Shown here piece after piece: positions 15,843 to 24,955 of a DNA stretch of 64,000 nt. The notes under the pieces were generated by a model. That model had not been told where the DNA came from. It worked only from the letters and a program-made list of their open reading frames with translations, and ran no database searches. The DNA comes from JBBQKI01 sp038326725. Its GTDB lineage: Bacteria > Bacteroidota > Bacteroidia > Flavobacteriales > Flavobacteriaceae. Each line of letters starts with the position of its first letter. The stretch's first letter is position 1. Position numbers and translations under genes: made by a program. The DNA lies in NCBI GenBank assembly GCA_038326725.1, contig JBBQKI010000005.1:1-64000 (forward strand), given 5' to 3'.

Positions 15843-17984
15843 ATGAAAAAAATTATCATTTGCTTTATTCTTGCCCTATGTGTCCTTCCTGTTAAAGCCA
15901 ACGAAGGGATGTGGTTCCTCATGCACATTGAACGGTTGAACTACGTTGATATGCAGAAAATGGGCCTTCAGCTTACGCCAGAGGAAATATACAGTGTAAA
16001 TAATTCCAGCTTAAAGGATGCTATTGTACAATTTGGCGGAGGCTGTACTGCGGAAATCATTTCTAAGAACGGGCTTCTCCTCACCAATCACCATTGCGGT
16101 TACGGGAAGATCGCGGAACTTTCAACCGCAGAAAATGACCATTTAACCAATGGTTTTTGGGCAGCAAACCAAAAGGAGGAATTAAAACCCAAGAGTCTTT
16201 CGGTGCGTTTCTTCGTTCGTATGGATGATGTTTCAAAACGTATGTTGAGTAAAGTGAACGATAACATGACTGAGGCCGAGCGCGAAGTGGCTCTTAATAA
16301 AGAAATTGCCAAAATAGAGCAGGAAAACAACGAAGGCGGAAAATATACTGTTTCGGTGAAATCGTTTTACAATGGCAACGAATTCTATTATTTCGTTTAC
16401 CAAGATTATACCGATGTACGCTTGGTAGGCACTCCCCCCAGCAGCATAGGAAAATTTGGGGGCGATACCGACAATTGGGAATGGCCACGCCACACCGGCG
16501 ATTTTTCCCTTTTCCGCGTATATGCTGATAAAAACGGTAACCCTGCCGAATATTCCGAAAGCAATGTGCCACTGCAACCCAAATATCATTTGCCAGTAAG
16601 CCTTGCGGGTTTTGAGGAAAATGATTTCGCAATGATATTAGGTTATCCCGGTACCACAAACCGCTGGATGCCCGCCGGCGGAATCGATCAAAACGTAAAC
16701 TATGCTTACCCAGCTTGGGTGGAAGCTTCTAAAATACCCATGGATGCCATGAAAGAGCATATGGACAAAAACCAGCAGGTAAACTTGGACTACGCTTCCA
16801 GCTATGCCTCTATTGCCAATTACTGGAAAAACAGGCAAGGGATGATTGATGCGCTAAAGCAACATAAAACTGCCGAAAGCAAGCGTAAAAGTGAGGCAGC
16901 TTTTCAAAAATGGGCTGCAAAAAATGAAGATGGTAAATATGCCAAAACCATGGAGGTCATTAATGATTATTACAGCAAAACCAATGAAAACAGCCGACAC
17001 AATAATTATTTAGCACAGTTGCTCCGAACCAAAATGGCAACGTTGCCTTATAGGTTGGGGAATTCCATTTCATATTATCTTGAACAAAATGAGGCCAAAA
17101 AAGCCGAATTGTTACCCGCTTTGGAATACGAAATAGAAGCTTCCTATAAAGGCCTTTACCTTCCTTTGGAGAAAGATGTTTTAAAAGCGCAATTAAAAGT
17201 GTATTCCGAAAAGGCACAAAACACCGCGCCATTGGTTGCCAAAATTGGGGCCACAGCTAATGAGGGTGGTTCCAGTTGGAACCAATATATTGATACTGCT
17301 TTGACTAATAGTATTTTTGAAACAAAGGAAAAACTGGAAGCATTCCTTGCAAAGCCGGATGCCGCGGTTTTGAAAAATGACCCAATGTTCCTTCTTTCCA
17401 CTGATCTATTAACGCGTTACCGCTATAAATCCGAAGAACAAAAACAATGGGACAATGATTTTCAGAAATCATACCGCTTGATGGTTCAAGGAATGAGACT
17501 TCAAAACCCGGATGAAAAATACTACCCGGATGCCAACAGCACGTTACGATTGACTTACGGAAAAGTGATTTCACTTCCTGCCGACAAGCGAAACGATGCT
17601 GAAGTAAATTATTACACCACCCTTCAGGGCACCGTTGCAAAATACAAACCCAACGATGAAGAATTCGATATGCCACAAAAGCTGATTAACTTGAACGACA
17701 CTAAGGATTTTGGGCAATATGCAGATGAAGATGGTTATCTTCCGGTAAACTTTTTAACGGATAATGATATTACGGGTGGCAATTCCGGTTCCCCGGTTTT
17801 GAACGGAAAAGGGGAATTGATTGGCCTTGCCTTCGATGGGAATATCGAAGCCATGGCAGGCGATGTTATTTTTGATGAAAAACTGCAACGCACCATTAAC
17901 GTTGATATTCGATACGTTTTGTTTTTGATAGACAAATACGCAGGGGCTACCCATATTATTGATGAATTGACGTTGGTGAAGTAA
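15843..17984 (+). CDS. S46 family dipeptidyl peptidase (DPP7-like)
   Basis: A 713-residue exported peptidase with a signal peptide cut near residue 19 (VKAN-EGMW). It has the chymotrypsin-fold triad region: TNHHCGYG (81-88) carries the catalytic His, and GGNSGSPV (about 645-652) the catalytic Ser. It removes dipeptides from the N-terminus of oligopeptides in the periplasm. The position that is Arg in acidic-specific DPP11 appears here as Gly (AFDGNIE, about residue 667), pointing to DPP7-type specificity for hydrophobic P1 residues; that comparison is from memory. A rho-independent terminator follows. Confidence 0.93.
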   Translation: MKKIIICFILALCVLPVKANEGMWFLMHIERLNYVDMQKMGLQLTPEEIYSVNNSSLKDAIVQFGGGCTAEIISKNGLLLTNHHCGYGKIAELSTAENDHLTNGFWAANQKEELKPKSLSVRFFVRMDDVSKRMLSKVNDNMTEAEREVALNKEIAKIEQENNEGGKYTVSVKSFYNGNEFYYFVYQDYTDVRLVGTPPSSIGKFGGDTDNWEWPRHTGDFSLFRVYADKNGNPAEYSESNVPLQPKYHLPVSLAGFEENDFAMILGYPGTTNRWMPAGGIDQNVNYAYPAWVEASKIPMDAMKEHMDKNQQVNLDYASSYASIANYWKNRQGMIDALKQHKTAESKRKSEAAFQKWAAKNEDGKYAKTMEVINDYYSKTNENSRHNNYLAQLLRTKMATLPYRLGNSISYYLEQNEAKKAELLPALEYEIEASYKGLYLPLEKDVLKAQLKVYSEKAQNTAPLVAKIGATANEGGSSWNQYIDTALTNSIFETKEKLEAFLAKPDAAVLKNDPMFLLSTDLLTRYRYKSEEQKQWDNDFQKSYRLMVQGMRLQNPDEKYYPDANSTLRLTYGKVISLPADKRNDAEVNYYTTLQGTVAKYKPNDEEFDMPQKLINLNDTKDFGQYADEDGYLPVNFLTDNDITGGNSGSPVLNGKGELIGLAFDGNIEAMAGDVIFDEKLQRTINVDIRYVLFLIDKYAGATHIIDELTLVK

Positions 17985-18309
17985 AATTTTTTTTTGGGGT
18001 AAAGAGAAAAAATTGCTTTTAATAAAAAACCCACAGGCCTTATTGGAGCTGTGGGTTTATTTGTTTATAAGTATAAATTTTATTAATCGATACGATATGA
18101 TTTGTATTTATTCGATAAATGTTCCATAGATATAGTTGGTGATACGATTTGATTCCATTTAAAACGGTAGAAGTTCGATAAGGGCTTACAACTCCATAAT
18201 ATACACATGTTTCCCAAATCGAATATGTTGCCTAAAATTATGGTTTAAAATTTCTAATTTTACAACCGCATAATTAAGGTTTTCAACCTTCAAAAACAAA
18301 AATTAATTC
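17985..18309. other. 325-bp spacer after the S46 peptidase
   Basis: It holds the terminator described separately and then about 240 bp of AT-rich sequence. TAATTTTA at about 18255-18265 is a weak -7 candidate for the DUF808 gene. Nothing else is supported. Confidence 0.5.
18027..18066 (+). terminator. rho-independent terminator after S46 peptidase
   Basis: A 10-bp stem (AAACCCACAG with CTGTGGGTTT) around a 12-base loop, preceded by A-rich and followed by T-rich sequence. Confidence 0.8.
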
Positions 18310-19185
18310 ATGGCCTCAGGATTTTTTGCAATATTGGATGATATAGCGGCACTTATGGACGATGTGGCGATGATGAGCAAAGTGGCAGCCAAAAAAACCG
18401 CCGGCATCCTCGGGGATGACTTGGCGGTGAATGCGGAAAAAGCCTCGGGTTTTGCATCCACCCGCGAAATCCCGGTACTGTGGGCCATCACCAAAGGGTC
18501 TTTTTTAAATAAATTAATAATTCTTCCCGCAGCTTTTTTGCTGAGTGCCTTTCTGCCTTGGGCGGTAATCGTGATTTTAGTTTTAGGAGGTATTTATTTG
18601 GCTTATGAAGGTGCTGAAAAAATATACGAATTCTTTTTCCCGCATCCGCACGCGCAGGAATCCCTTATTCATGAAGACATGACCGAAAGCGAAATTCTGG
18701 CTTTTGAAAAGGAAAGAGTAAAGTCCGCGATAGTAACCGATTTCATCCTCTCCGTTGAAATTGTAATTATCGCGCTGGGTACTGTGGTAACGGAAACCCT
18801 GACCACCCAGATTTTGGTGGTTACTATAATAGCAATCATAGCTACCGTGGGCGTTTACGGGATTGTGGCGCTAATTGTCCGTATGGATGAGTTGGGCTTT
18901 AAACTCATAAAAAGAAGCAAAAAAGAAAAAAGTTTTACAAAAACTTTGGGACACATTTTGGTACAGGCACTTCCCATCGTAATCAAAAGCCTCGCCGTGA
19001 TCGGGACCATCGCCCTGCTGTTGGTGGCCGGCGGCATCTTTGTGCACCACATAGATTTTTTCCATCATTTTTTGCCCAGTTGGCCTTCGATTCTCGTTGA
19101 ATTTATTGTGGGATTATTGGTAGGCTTGCTTTGCGTGTTGGTGGTTTCGGGTTTTAAAAAAGTGTGGAAAAGGATTAAAGATTAA
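18310..19185 (+). CDS. DUF808 family membrane protein
   Basis: A 291-residue protein matching DUF808 (YedI-like). The N-terminus FFAILDDIAALMDDVA is characteristic, followed by KVAAKKTAGILGDDLAVNAEKA and about five membrane segments, including two long ones near 70-95 and 135-160. It is an inner-membrane protein of unknown role. It is monocistronic, 66 bp upstream of the Mur-ligase gene on the same strand. Confidence 0.9.
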   Translation: MASGFFAILDDIAALMDDVAMMSKVAAKKTAGILGDDLAVNAEKASGFASTREIPVLWAITKGSFLNKLIILPAAFLLSAFLPWAVIVILVLGGIYLAYEGAEKIYEFFFPHPHAQESLIHEDMTESEILAFEKERVKSAIVTDFILSVEIVIIALGTVVTETLTTQILVVTIIAIIATVGVYGIVALIVRMDELGFKLIKRSKKEKSFTKTLGHILVQALPIVIKSLAVIGTIALLLVAGGIFVHHIDFFHHFLPSWPSILVEFIVGLLVGLLCVLVVSGFKKVWKRIKD

Positions 19186-19251
19186 TCTTTTTAACAGATT
19201 TCAATCCCGCATAACTTTTTTATTTTTATAATAGTTTAAGAAACAAAAATA

Positions 19252-20607
19252 ATGCACATTCATTTTATAGCTATTGGCGGCAGCGCGATGCACAATTTGG
19301 CTTTGGCGCTCCACCAAAAAGGGGAAACCGTAACGGGGAGTGATGACGAAATTTTTGAACCTTCTAAAAGCAGGTTGAAAAATAAAGGGCTGTTGCCCGA
19401 AAGCCAAGGGTGGTTTCCTGAAAAAATAACCTCGGAAATAGATGCGGTTATTTTGGGGATGCACGCAAAAAAAGATAACCCCGAGTTGTTGAAAGCTACG
19501 GAACTTGGCTTAAAAATATATTCCTATCCCGAATTCCTCTATGAGCAATCCAAACACAAAACCCGAGTGGTTATTGGTGGCTCTCACGGCAAAACCACGA
19601 TTACATCCATGATTTTGCACGTGATGCACTATCAAAACAAAAAAGTGGATTATATGGTCGGGGCACAATTGGAAGGTTTTGAAACCATGGTGCATTTAAC
19701 CGCGGAGAATGATTTCATGGTTTTGGAAGGAGATGAATATCTTTCTTCTCCCATAGATTTGCGCCCGAAATTCCATCTTTACAAACCCAACATTGCTTTG
19801 TTGAGTGGGATAGCTTGGGACCACATCAACGTTTTCCCCACATTTGAAAACTATGTGGAGCAGTTTCGTATTTTCCTAACCCAAATCACTCCCGGCGGTG
19901 CACTCATCTATAATGAAGAAGACCCAGAGGTAAAACGTTTGGTGGAAGAAAGCAACCTTCCCATAAAAAAATATCCCTACAAAACCCCTTCCTATAAGGT
20001 TGAAAATGGCAAAACCCTTTTAGAGACTCCAGAGGGCCCTATGCCCATTGAGGTTTTTGGGAATCATAACCTAAACAACTTGGAAGGCGCGCGCTGGATT
20101 TGCCAATTGATGGGCGTTGATGCCGAGGATTTTTATGAAGCCATTGCCACCTTTAAAGGCGCCAGCAAACGCCTCGAAAAAATAGCGGAAAACCCAAATT
20201 CAGTTGCTTACAAGGATTTTGCACATTCGCCCAGCAAGGTGAAGGCCACTACTGAAGCCGTAAAAAATCAATATCCCAACCGAAGGTTGATTGCCTGCCT
20301 TGAGCTGCATACCTACAGCAGTTTGAACCCGGAATTTTTAAATGAATACAAAGGCGCATTGGATGCCGCGGACAGCGCGGTGGTTTTTTATTCGCCACAC
20401 GCGGTGCTGCTCAAAAAACTGGAAGCCATCAAATCGGAACAGATAGACAAGGCTTTTGGCAGGGAAGATCTGATGGTTTTTACAAATCCGGCCGATTTTA
20501 AAACCTATCTCTATTCACAAGATTTTGAAAATACTGCGTTGCTTTTAATGAGCAGCGGGAATTATGGCGGGTTGGATTTGGAGGAAGTGAAAGGGTATTT
20601 AAAATAA
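19252..20607 (+). CDS. mpl: Mpl-like UDP-N-acetylmuramate:tripeptide ligase (Mur ligase family)
   Basis: A 451-residue Mur ligase. The N-terminal Rossmann part starts IHFIAIGGSAMHNLAL, and the ATP P-loop GGSHGKTTITSM lies at 109-120. The later sequence AHSPSKVKATTEAV fits Mpl, in which the usual HHP motif of MurC is AHHP or AHSP. Mpl re-attaches the recycled murein tripeptide to UDP-MurNAc. MurC itself is the main alternative, but the N-terminal GGSAM and the AHSPSK segment favour Mpl. No other cell-wall gene is adjacent. Confidence 0.85.
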   Translation: MHIHFIAIGGSAMHNLALALHQKGETVTGSDDEIFEPSKSRLKNKGLLPESQGWFPEKITSEIDAVILGMHAKKDNPELLKATELGLKIYSYPEFLYEQSKHKTRVVIGGSHGKTTITSMILHVMHYQNKKVDYMVGAQLEGFETMVHLTAENDFMVLEGDEYLSSPIDLRPKFHLYKPNIALLSGIAWDHINVFPTFENYVEQFRIFLTQITPGGALIYNEEDPEVKRLVEESNLPIKKYPYKTPSYKVENGKTLLETPEGPMPIEVFGNHNLNNLEGARWICQLMGVDAEDFYEAIATFKGASKRLEKIAENPNSVAYKDFAHSPSKVKATTEAVKNQYPNRRLIACLELHTYSSLNPEFLNEYKGALDAADSAVVFYSPHAVLLKKLEAIKSEQIDKAFGREDLMVFTNPADFKTYLYSQDFENTALLLMSSGNYGGLDLEEVKGYLK

Positions 20608-20629
20608 TCAAGATCAAATCCCCAAAATT

Positions 20630-22144
20630 TTAATCTTTGTGTTTTTTTGAAAAAAACCCTTCCATAGGCTTCAATGATTTGAAAAATACAAACCCAAAGC
20701 CCAAGAAAAGCATCAAATGAAAAGGGAAAAGCCCGAAATCACCCGTATTGCCTACGATGAAGGCGCTGTACATTCCAAAGGCAAAATATAGGGCCAAGAC
20801 TCCTTCAATGAAAAGTAATGGGGAGATTTTTTCGTTGAGGTATTTATTTTCCTTCCAGCTATCCTTCAAAGCCCCGATGTTGAATTTTGGTGTGCGAATA
20901 AAGTCGCTTTTCTTTCTAAAATGTCCTTCCAAAACGGCAATCGAGTTATGTACGGAAAAACCCATGGCCACAGTAAAAAAGGTAAAGAACATCCCAATGT
21001 ATTTTAAAAAATTCTTTAAGCCCCCACCATGCGTTTTTGAATAGGTGAGCCAATAACAACCAAAAAATATCAAGGTGCTAATTGCAAATCCTGCCAAAAC
21101 ATAAAAAATCCATTTCAATTCCGGATGCCTACTTTTTATGTAAAGCATGGGCACGCTCAACAAGGCGATAAGCAAAATAACCAGAAACATGCTGCTGTTC
21201 AGCAAATGGAAAAACCCGTGAATCTTGGTCCTCAATGAAATTGTTTTGTCGTTCAACAATAGGAAATAATTTTTTTGAAAATTTTCCGCCGCGCCTTTGT
21301 TCCATCGGAACTGTTGCGATTTTGCGGCGCTTATTACAACCGGAAGCTCGGCCGGGGTCTCCACATTTTCGAGGTATTTGAACTTCCAATTTTTTAGCTG
21401 TGCACGATAGCTTAAATCGAGGTCTTCGGTTAGCGTGTCGCCCTGCCAATTCCCGGCGTCGAGTATACAGCTTTTGCGCCAAACACCTGCCGTGCCATTG
21501 AAATTAATGAAATGGTTGCCATAATTGCGGCCCACTTGTTCCAGCACAAAATGAAAATCCAGCGCAAAGGCCTGTATTTTTGTGAGCAGCGAATAATTGC
21601 GGTTGAGATGGCCCCAACGGGTTTGCACGACACCTATTTTTTCATCCTTAAAATAGGGAATCGTTTGCAGGAGCCAATTTTTTTTCGGCAGGAAATCGGA
21701 ATCAAAAATGGCGATGAATTCCCCTTTTGCGGTTTTCAATCCTTCTCGTAAAGCGCCAGCCTTAAAGCCTTCCCGCTTGGGGCGGGTGCAATGTTCAATG
21801 TCCAAGCCCGAGGCATAGAGTTGCCGGATTTGTTTTTCGGTATCAAAAAAAGATTCGTCGGTGGAGTCATCCAAAACTTGGATTTGTAATTTTTCGCGGG
21901 GATAATCCATTTCGGAAATGTTTTGAAGGAGCCGTTCCACTACATACTTCTCGTTGTAAACAGGAAGCTGTATGGTAACAAAAGGAATTTCTGCGGGGTT
22001 TGAAAAATCAAATGTTTCACAAACGTCCTTCCTTTTTTTTGCTTTGAAATAATTGAAAAGCAAATTCAATTGGGCGAGCGAATACAGGAAAATGATCAAG
22101 AGCGCAAGTGAATAAATGGCAATAATTATATATTCCAAAATCAT
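20630..22144 (-). CDS. cellulose-synthase-like GT2 membrane glycosyltransferase
   Basis: A 504-residue processive-type GT2. One N-terminal membrane segment (about 5-28) is followed by the GT-A domain: DD at 92-93, DSD at 148-150, TED at 239-241 and QQFRW at 277-281 (the QxxRW motif). Several membrane helices follow, as in CslA-like glucomannan synthases and bacterial cellulose-synthase relatives. It likely makes or extends a polysaccharide or glycolipid at the inner membrane. Its start overlaps by four bases (ATGA) with the stop of the upstream GT2 gene, so the two are coupled. Confidence 0.85.
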   Translation of the reverse strand: MILEYIIIAIYSLALLIIFLYSLAQLNLLFNYFKAKKRKDVCETFDFSNPAEIPFVTIQLPVYNEKYVVERLLQNISEMDYPREKLQIQVLDDSTDESFFDTEKQIRQLYASGLDIEHCTRPKREGFKAGALREGLKTAKGEFIAIFDSDFLPKKNWLLQTIPYFKDEKIGVVQTRWGHLNRNYSLLTKIQAFALDFHFVLEQVGRNYGNHFINFNGTAGVWRKSCILDAGNWQGDTLTEDLDLSYRAQLKNWKFKYLENVETPAELPVVISAAKSQQFRWNKGAAENFQKNYFLLLNDKTISLRTKIHGFFHLLNSSMFLVILLIALLSVPMLYIKSRHPELKWIFYVLAGFAISTLIFFGCYWLTYSKTHGGGLKNFLKYIGMFFTFFTVAMGFSVHNSIAVLEGHFRKKSDFIRTPKFNIGALKDSWKENKYLNEKISPLLFIEGVLALYFAFGMYSAFIVGNTGDFGLFPFHLMLFLGFGFVFFKSLKPMEGFFSKKHKD

Positions 22145-22836
22145 TTTTTAAAGCTGTATTTGAAAATCCACCACAATATTTTGATGCCAGCAAAGATAGC
22201 CCCTTTTACGGTTCCAGAAACCTTGGAAACCCCGATACGGTTCCGGTAATGAACTGGGATTTCTGTGTAATCTAATTTTTTCCGTAAAGCTTTCAACTGC
22301 ATTTCCACTGTCCAGCCATAGGTTTTGTCCTCCATTTCCAGCGCAAGCAATGCTTCATATTTTATTACCCGAAAGGGCCCAAGGTCCGTGAATTTTGAAT
22401 TGAAAAATAACCGCATCAAATTGGTGGCAAGCCAATTCCCAAAAATTTGCGGAAACGTCATCGAGCCTTTTTCACGCAGATTTTTATGCCGGGCACCAAT
22501 AACAAAATCCCTGTTTTCATTAATAATGGGGTCAATGATTTTTGGAAGTTCTTCGGGATGGTCGCTGTAGTCGCCATCCAAAAAAACCACAATTTCCGGT
22601 TTCATTATTTGTTGGTTTAAATATTCCATTCCCTTTAAACATGCATATCCGTAGCCTTTCCTTTTTTCCGAAAGCACGGTGGCCCCGGCATTTTTTGCGA
22701 CAAATTCTGTGTCGTCGGAAGAATTGTTGCTCACCACTATAATTTCATTTACGAAAGTGGGGATATCTCGGATTACATTTCCGATGGATTTTTCTTCGTT
22801 ATGGGCGGGAATAATGACTGAAATATTGGGGTGCAT
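22141..22836 (-). CDS. DPM1-like family 2 glycosyltransferase
   Basis: A 231-residue GT2 like dolichyl/polyprenyl-phosphate sugar synthases. It starts ISVIIPAHNEEKSIG, has VVVSNNSSDDT-type nucleotide binding, DGDYSDHPEELPKII (the DxD region) and the segment DLGPFRVIKYEALLAL typical of DPM1-type enzymes. I chose the ATG at 22836; a longer reading uses TTG at 22878 and adds 14 residues not typical of the family. It probably transfers a sugar to undecaprenyl phosphate, feeding the adjacent membrane glycosyltransferase, but the link is inferred from overlap only. Confidence 0.85.
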   Translation of the reverse strand: MHPNISVIIPAHNEEKSIGNVIRDIPTFVNEIIVVSNNSSDDTEFVAKNAGATVLSEKRKGYGYACLKGMEYLNQQIMKPEIVVFLDGDYSDHPEELPKIIDPIINENRDFVIGARHKNLREKGSMTFPQIFGNWLATNLMRLFFNSKFTDLGPFRVIKYEALLALEMEDKTYGWTVEMQLKALRKKLDYTEIPVHYRNRIGVSKVSGTVKGAIFAGIKILWWIFKYSFKK

Positions 22837-22926
22837 AGCTGGTTTTAGCAGGGCGAAGGTCGGAAAAATTTCAGCCAACTACTTCTTTTTATTTTAGGAT
22901 TGACCGAAGAATTAGTAAGTTTAGGA

Positions 22927-23322
22927 ATGGAAAGCCCGGCCCTTCATTTTCTGAATTATTTTTTCTTTATTTTCCATACCGTGCTCATCTTTTTTAATTT
23001 GTTCGGGTGGCTATTCAAAAAAACACGGAAACTTCATTTATTCACTTTGCTCGCCACGCTTTTTTCATGGATCGTATTGGGGTTTTCGAAGGGTTTCGGC
23101 TATTGTTTTTTGACTGATTGGCATTATGAGGTTTTGAGAAAATTGGGAAAAACCGATATGCCAAACAGCTATATCGCCTTTTTGGTGGAAAACTTTACCG
23201 GCTGGCTACCCGATGCGGATTTGGTTGAAATACTGACCTTGGTTTTTACGCTCATTGCACTTATATGCTCGGTTTGGGTGAATTTTAGGGATAGAAAAAA
23301 GAATAAAGAAGCAAGAATTTAG
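22927..23322 (+). CDS. DUF2784 domain membrane protein
   Basis: A 131-residue protein with four membrane helices. The patterns FFIFHTVLIFFNLFGWLFKKTRKLH and GYCFLTDWHYEVLRKLG match DUF2784. I chose the ATG at 22927; a TTG at 22900 in frame would add nine residues. It is transcribed divergently from the GT2 pair, and its stop codon falls inside a heptamer repeat tract. Function unknown. Confidence 0.8.
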   Translation: MESPALHFLNYFFFIFHTVLIFFNLFGWLFKKTRKLHLFTLLATLFSWIVLGFSKGFGYCFLTDWHYEVLRKLGKTDMPNSYIAFLVENFTGWLPDADLVEILTLVFTLIALICSVWVNFRDRKKNKEARI

Positions 23323-23341
23323 AATTAAGAATCAAGAATCA
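23314..23341. repeat. heptanucleotide repeat, four AGAATYA-like units
   Basis: Units AGAATTT, AGAATTA, AGAATCA, AGAATCA run from the last codons of the DUF2784 gene into the convergent spacer before the polyferredoxin gene. Confidence 0.75.
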
Positions 23342-23358
23342 CGGGAAAAAGCAGTTAT

Positions 23359-24945
23359 CTACTTATTCACATATTTCATTAAATCCACATCATTGCCCAA
23401 CAAGATTTCGTGGGAGTTTATCCTTCCCTTAAGTGGGCCGTTCTCCAAGTTCAAAACCCCACGGGGGCAAACCGCCGAACAGATCCCGCAACCCACACAA
23501 CTGGAGCGTACAATGTTCTCCCCCCTTTGAGCATAAGCGCGTACATCGATCCCCATTTCACAATAGGTGGAACAATTGCCGCAGGAAATGCACTGCCCAC
23601 CATTGGTTGTGATTCTGAATTTTGAAAATAACCTTTGTTGCATTCCTAAAATAGCGGCCATGGGGCAACCAAAACGGCACCACACACGGCTCCCAAAAAT
23701 AGGGTAGAAGCCCGTACCGATAACGCCGCTGAAAATGGCACCTATAAGAAAGCCATATGATTGTCGTAGGGTTTCGGCCTCAAAAAGGAAAAGCGTTTTT
23801 CTCGAGAAATAATGCATTCCAATCAAGACGAGAATAATCACCAAATAGCCAATAGCCCCGTAGCGCGCGTCCTTTTTCAATTCCCTTCTTTTAAAAAACC
23901 AGATTCCCGCAAAAAGCAGGGTTAAGAAAACTGCGACCCCAATCAGGAAAACATCCTTCGTTAACCAGTATTTCGTGGCATCGTCTCCCAAATAGGAATG
24001 CACCACCGCGGTGGTCATCAGCACCACGAAAACCAACACGCTGTGCACCACCCAACGTTCAATTTTCCAGGCCACCATCCGCTTGTCGCTCAAATGTCGA
24101 AAGGGATCGCCAGCTGTTTCTGCCAGCCCGCCACAACCGCAGACCCAACTGCAATACCAGCGTTTGCCGTATTTATAGGTCAATATGGGCGTGATTATGA
24201 AAATGGATGCAATTCCGAAAAGCAATAGTGCCAGACCCACATCGCCGGACGAAATAAACGAATCGACACGGTATTGCTCGAAATTGTAATAATTCAGTGG
24301 CCAAATGTTTTTAAGGTCGTAATAGGGAAGCTGGAAGGAATCGCTATTCAATCGGGACATGAATTCCGGGATCAAAAAAGCAAAGGCAGTTTGAAAAAAC
24401 ATTACCGAAAAAGTTCGAAGGCGTTGATAGGGGCTGTGGCGGTATTTCCATAAAAATTTTATCCCGAAAGTCAAAATGGCAATGGTATAAAGCGTACCAT
24501 AAACAAACCATTGACTGGCGGGATTTCCGCTCAGTAAATTGCTCAACGGATCGAAAAAAGCGATCAAACCAGTGTTCGGGCCATTTTCAATTAGGCCCAA
24601 ATACTGCGGGAAAAAGTAAAGAATAATATAAAATCCTGTAAGTACAATTCCCAAAATCCAAGCAGAAAAACCACGATCCGTCAACGTTTTGAACCAAACG
24701 CCGTCATTTTTTATTCCTTCGTGCCTATGAGCATAAGCAGCTTGAGCAAACCAGATAACCCCCAAAAAAATAGAGGTCAATGAAACCGATAACCAAATTG
24801 TTTTGTTCGGAAAATTCACATTCAGGAATGCCAATAATAAAATCGCAAGCCCCGCCATCCCAAATAATGTGGCAATTTTTTGTTGTGTGTTAATTGTTTT
24901 GGGGGGTTCGCCGGTGAGGGCCATATTCCTATCTATATTGCTCAT
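23359..24945 (-). CDS. membrane polyferredoxin (4Fe-4S, NapH/NosR-like)
   Basis: A 528-residue inner-membrane electron carrier. About ten hydrophobic helices surround two membrane-proximal Cys motifs, WYCSWVCGCGG and WCRFGCPMA, as in NapH/NosR-type proteins. The C-terminal domain binds two 4Fe-4S clusters: CISCGNCSTYCEMG and CVGCGICSAVCPRG. It would pass electrons between quinol and a partner. It is the last gene of the ArsS-type cluster, 10 bp after the FAD oxidoreductase, and the pair likely forms one redox module. The physiological partner is unknown. Confidence 0.9.
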   Translation of the reverse strand: MSNIDRNMALTGEPPKTINTQQKIATLFGMAGLAILLLAFLNVNFPNKTIWLSVSLTSIFLGVIWFAQAAYAHRHEGIKNDGVWFKTLTDRGFSAWILGIVLTGFYIILYFFPQYLGLIENGPNTGLIAFFDPLSNLLSGNPASQWFVYGTLYTIAILTFGIKFLWKYRHSPYQRLRTFSVMFFQTAFAFLIPEFMSRLNSDSFQLPYYDLKNIWPLNYYNFEQYRVDSFISSGDVGLALLLFGIASIFIITPILTYKYGKRWYCSWVCGCGGLAETAGDPFRHLSDKRMVAWKIERWVVHSVLVFVVLMTTAVVHSYLGDDATKYWLTKDVFLIGVAVFLTLLFAGIWFFKRRELKKDARYGAIGYLVIILVLIGMHYFSRKTLFLFEAETLRQSYGFLIGAIFSGVIGTGFYPIFGSRVWCRFGCPMAAILGMQQRLFSKFRITTNGGQCISCGNCSTYCEMGIDVRAYAQRGENIVRSSCVGCGICSAVCPRGVLNLENGPLKGRINSHEILLGNDVDLMKYVNK

Positions 24946-24955
24946 AAAATTTATA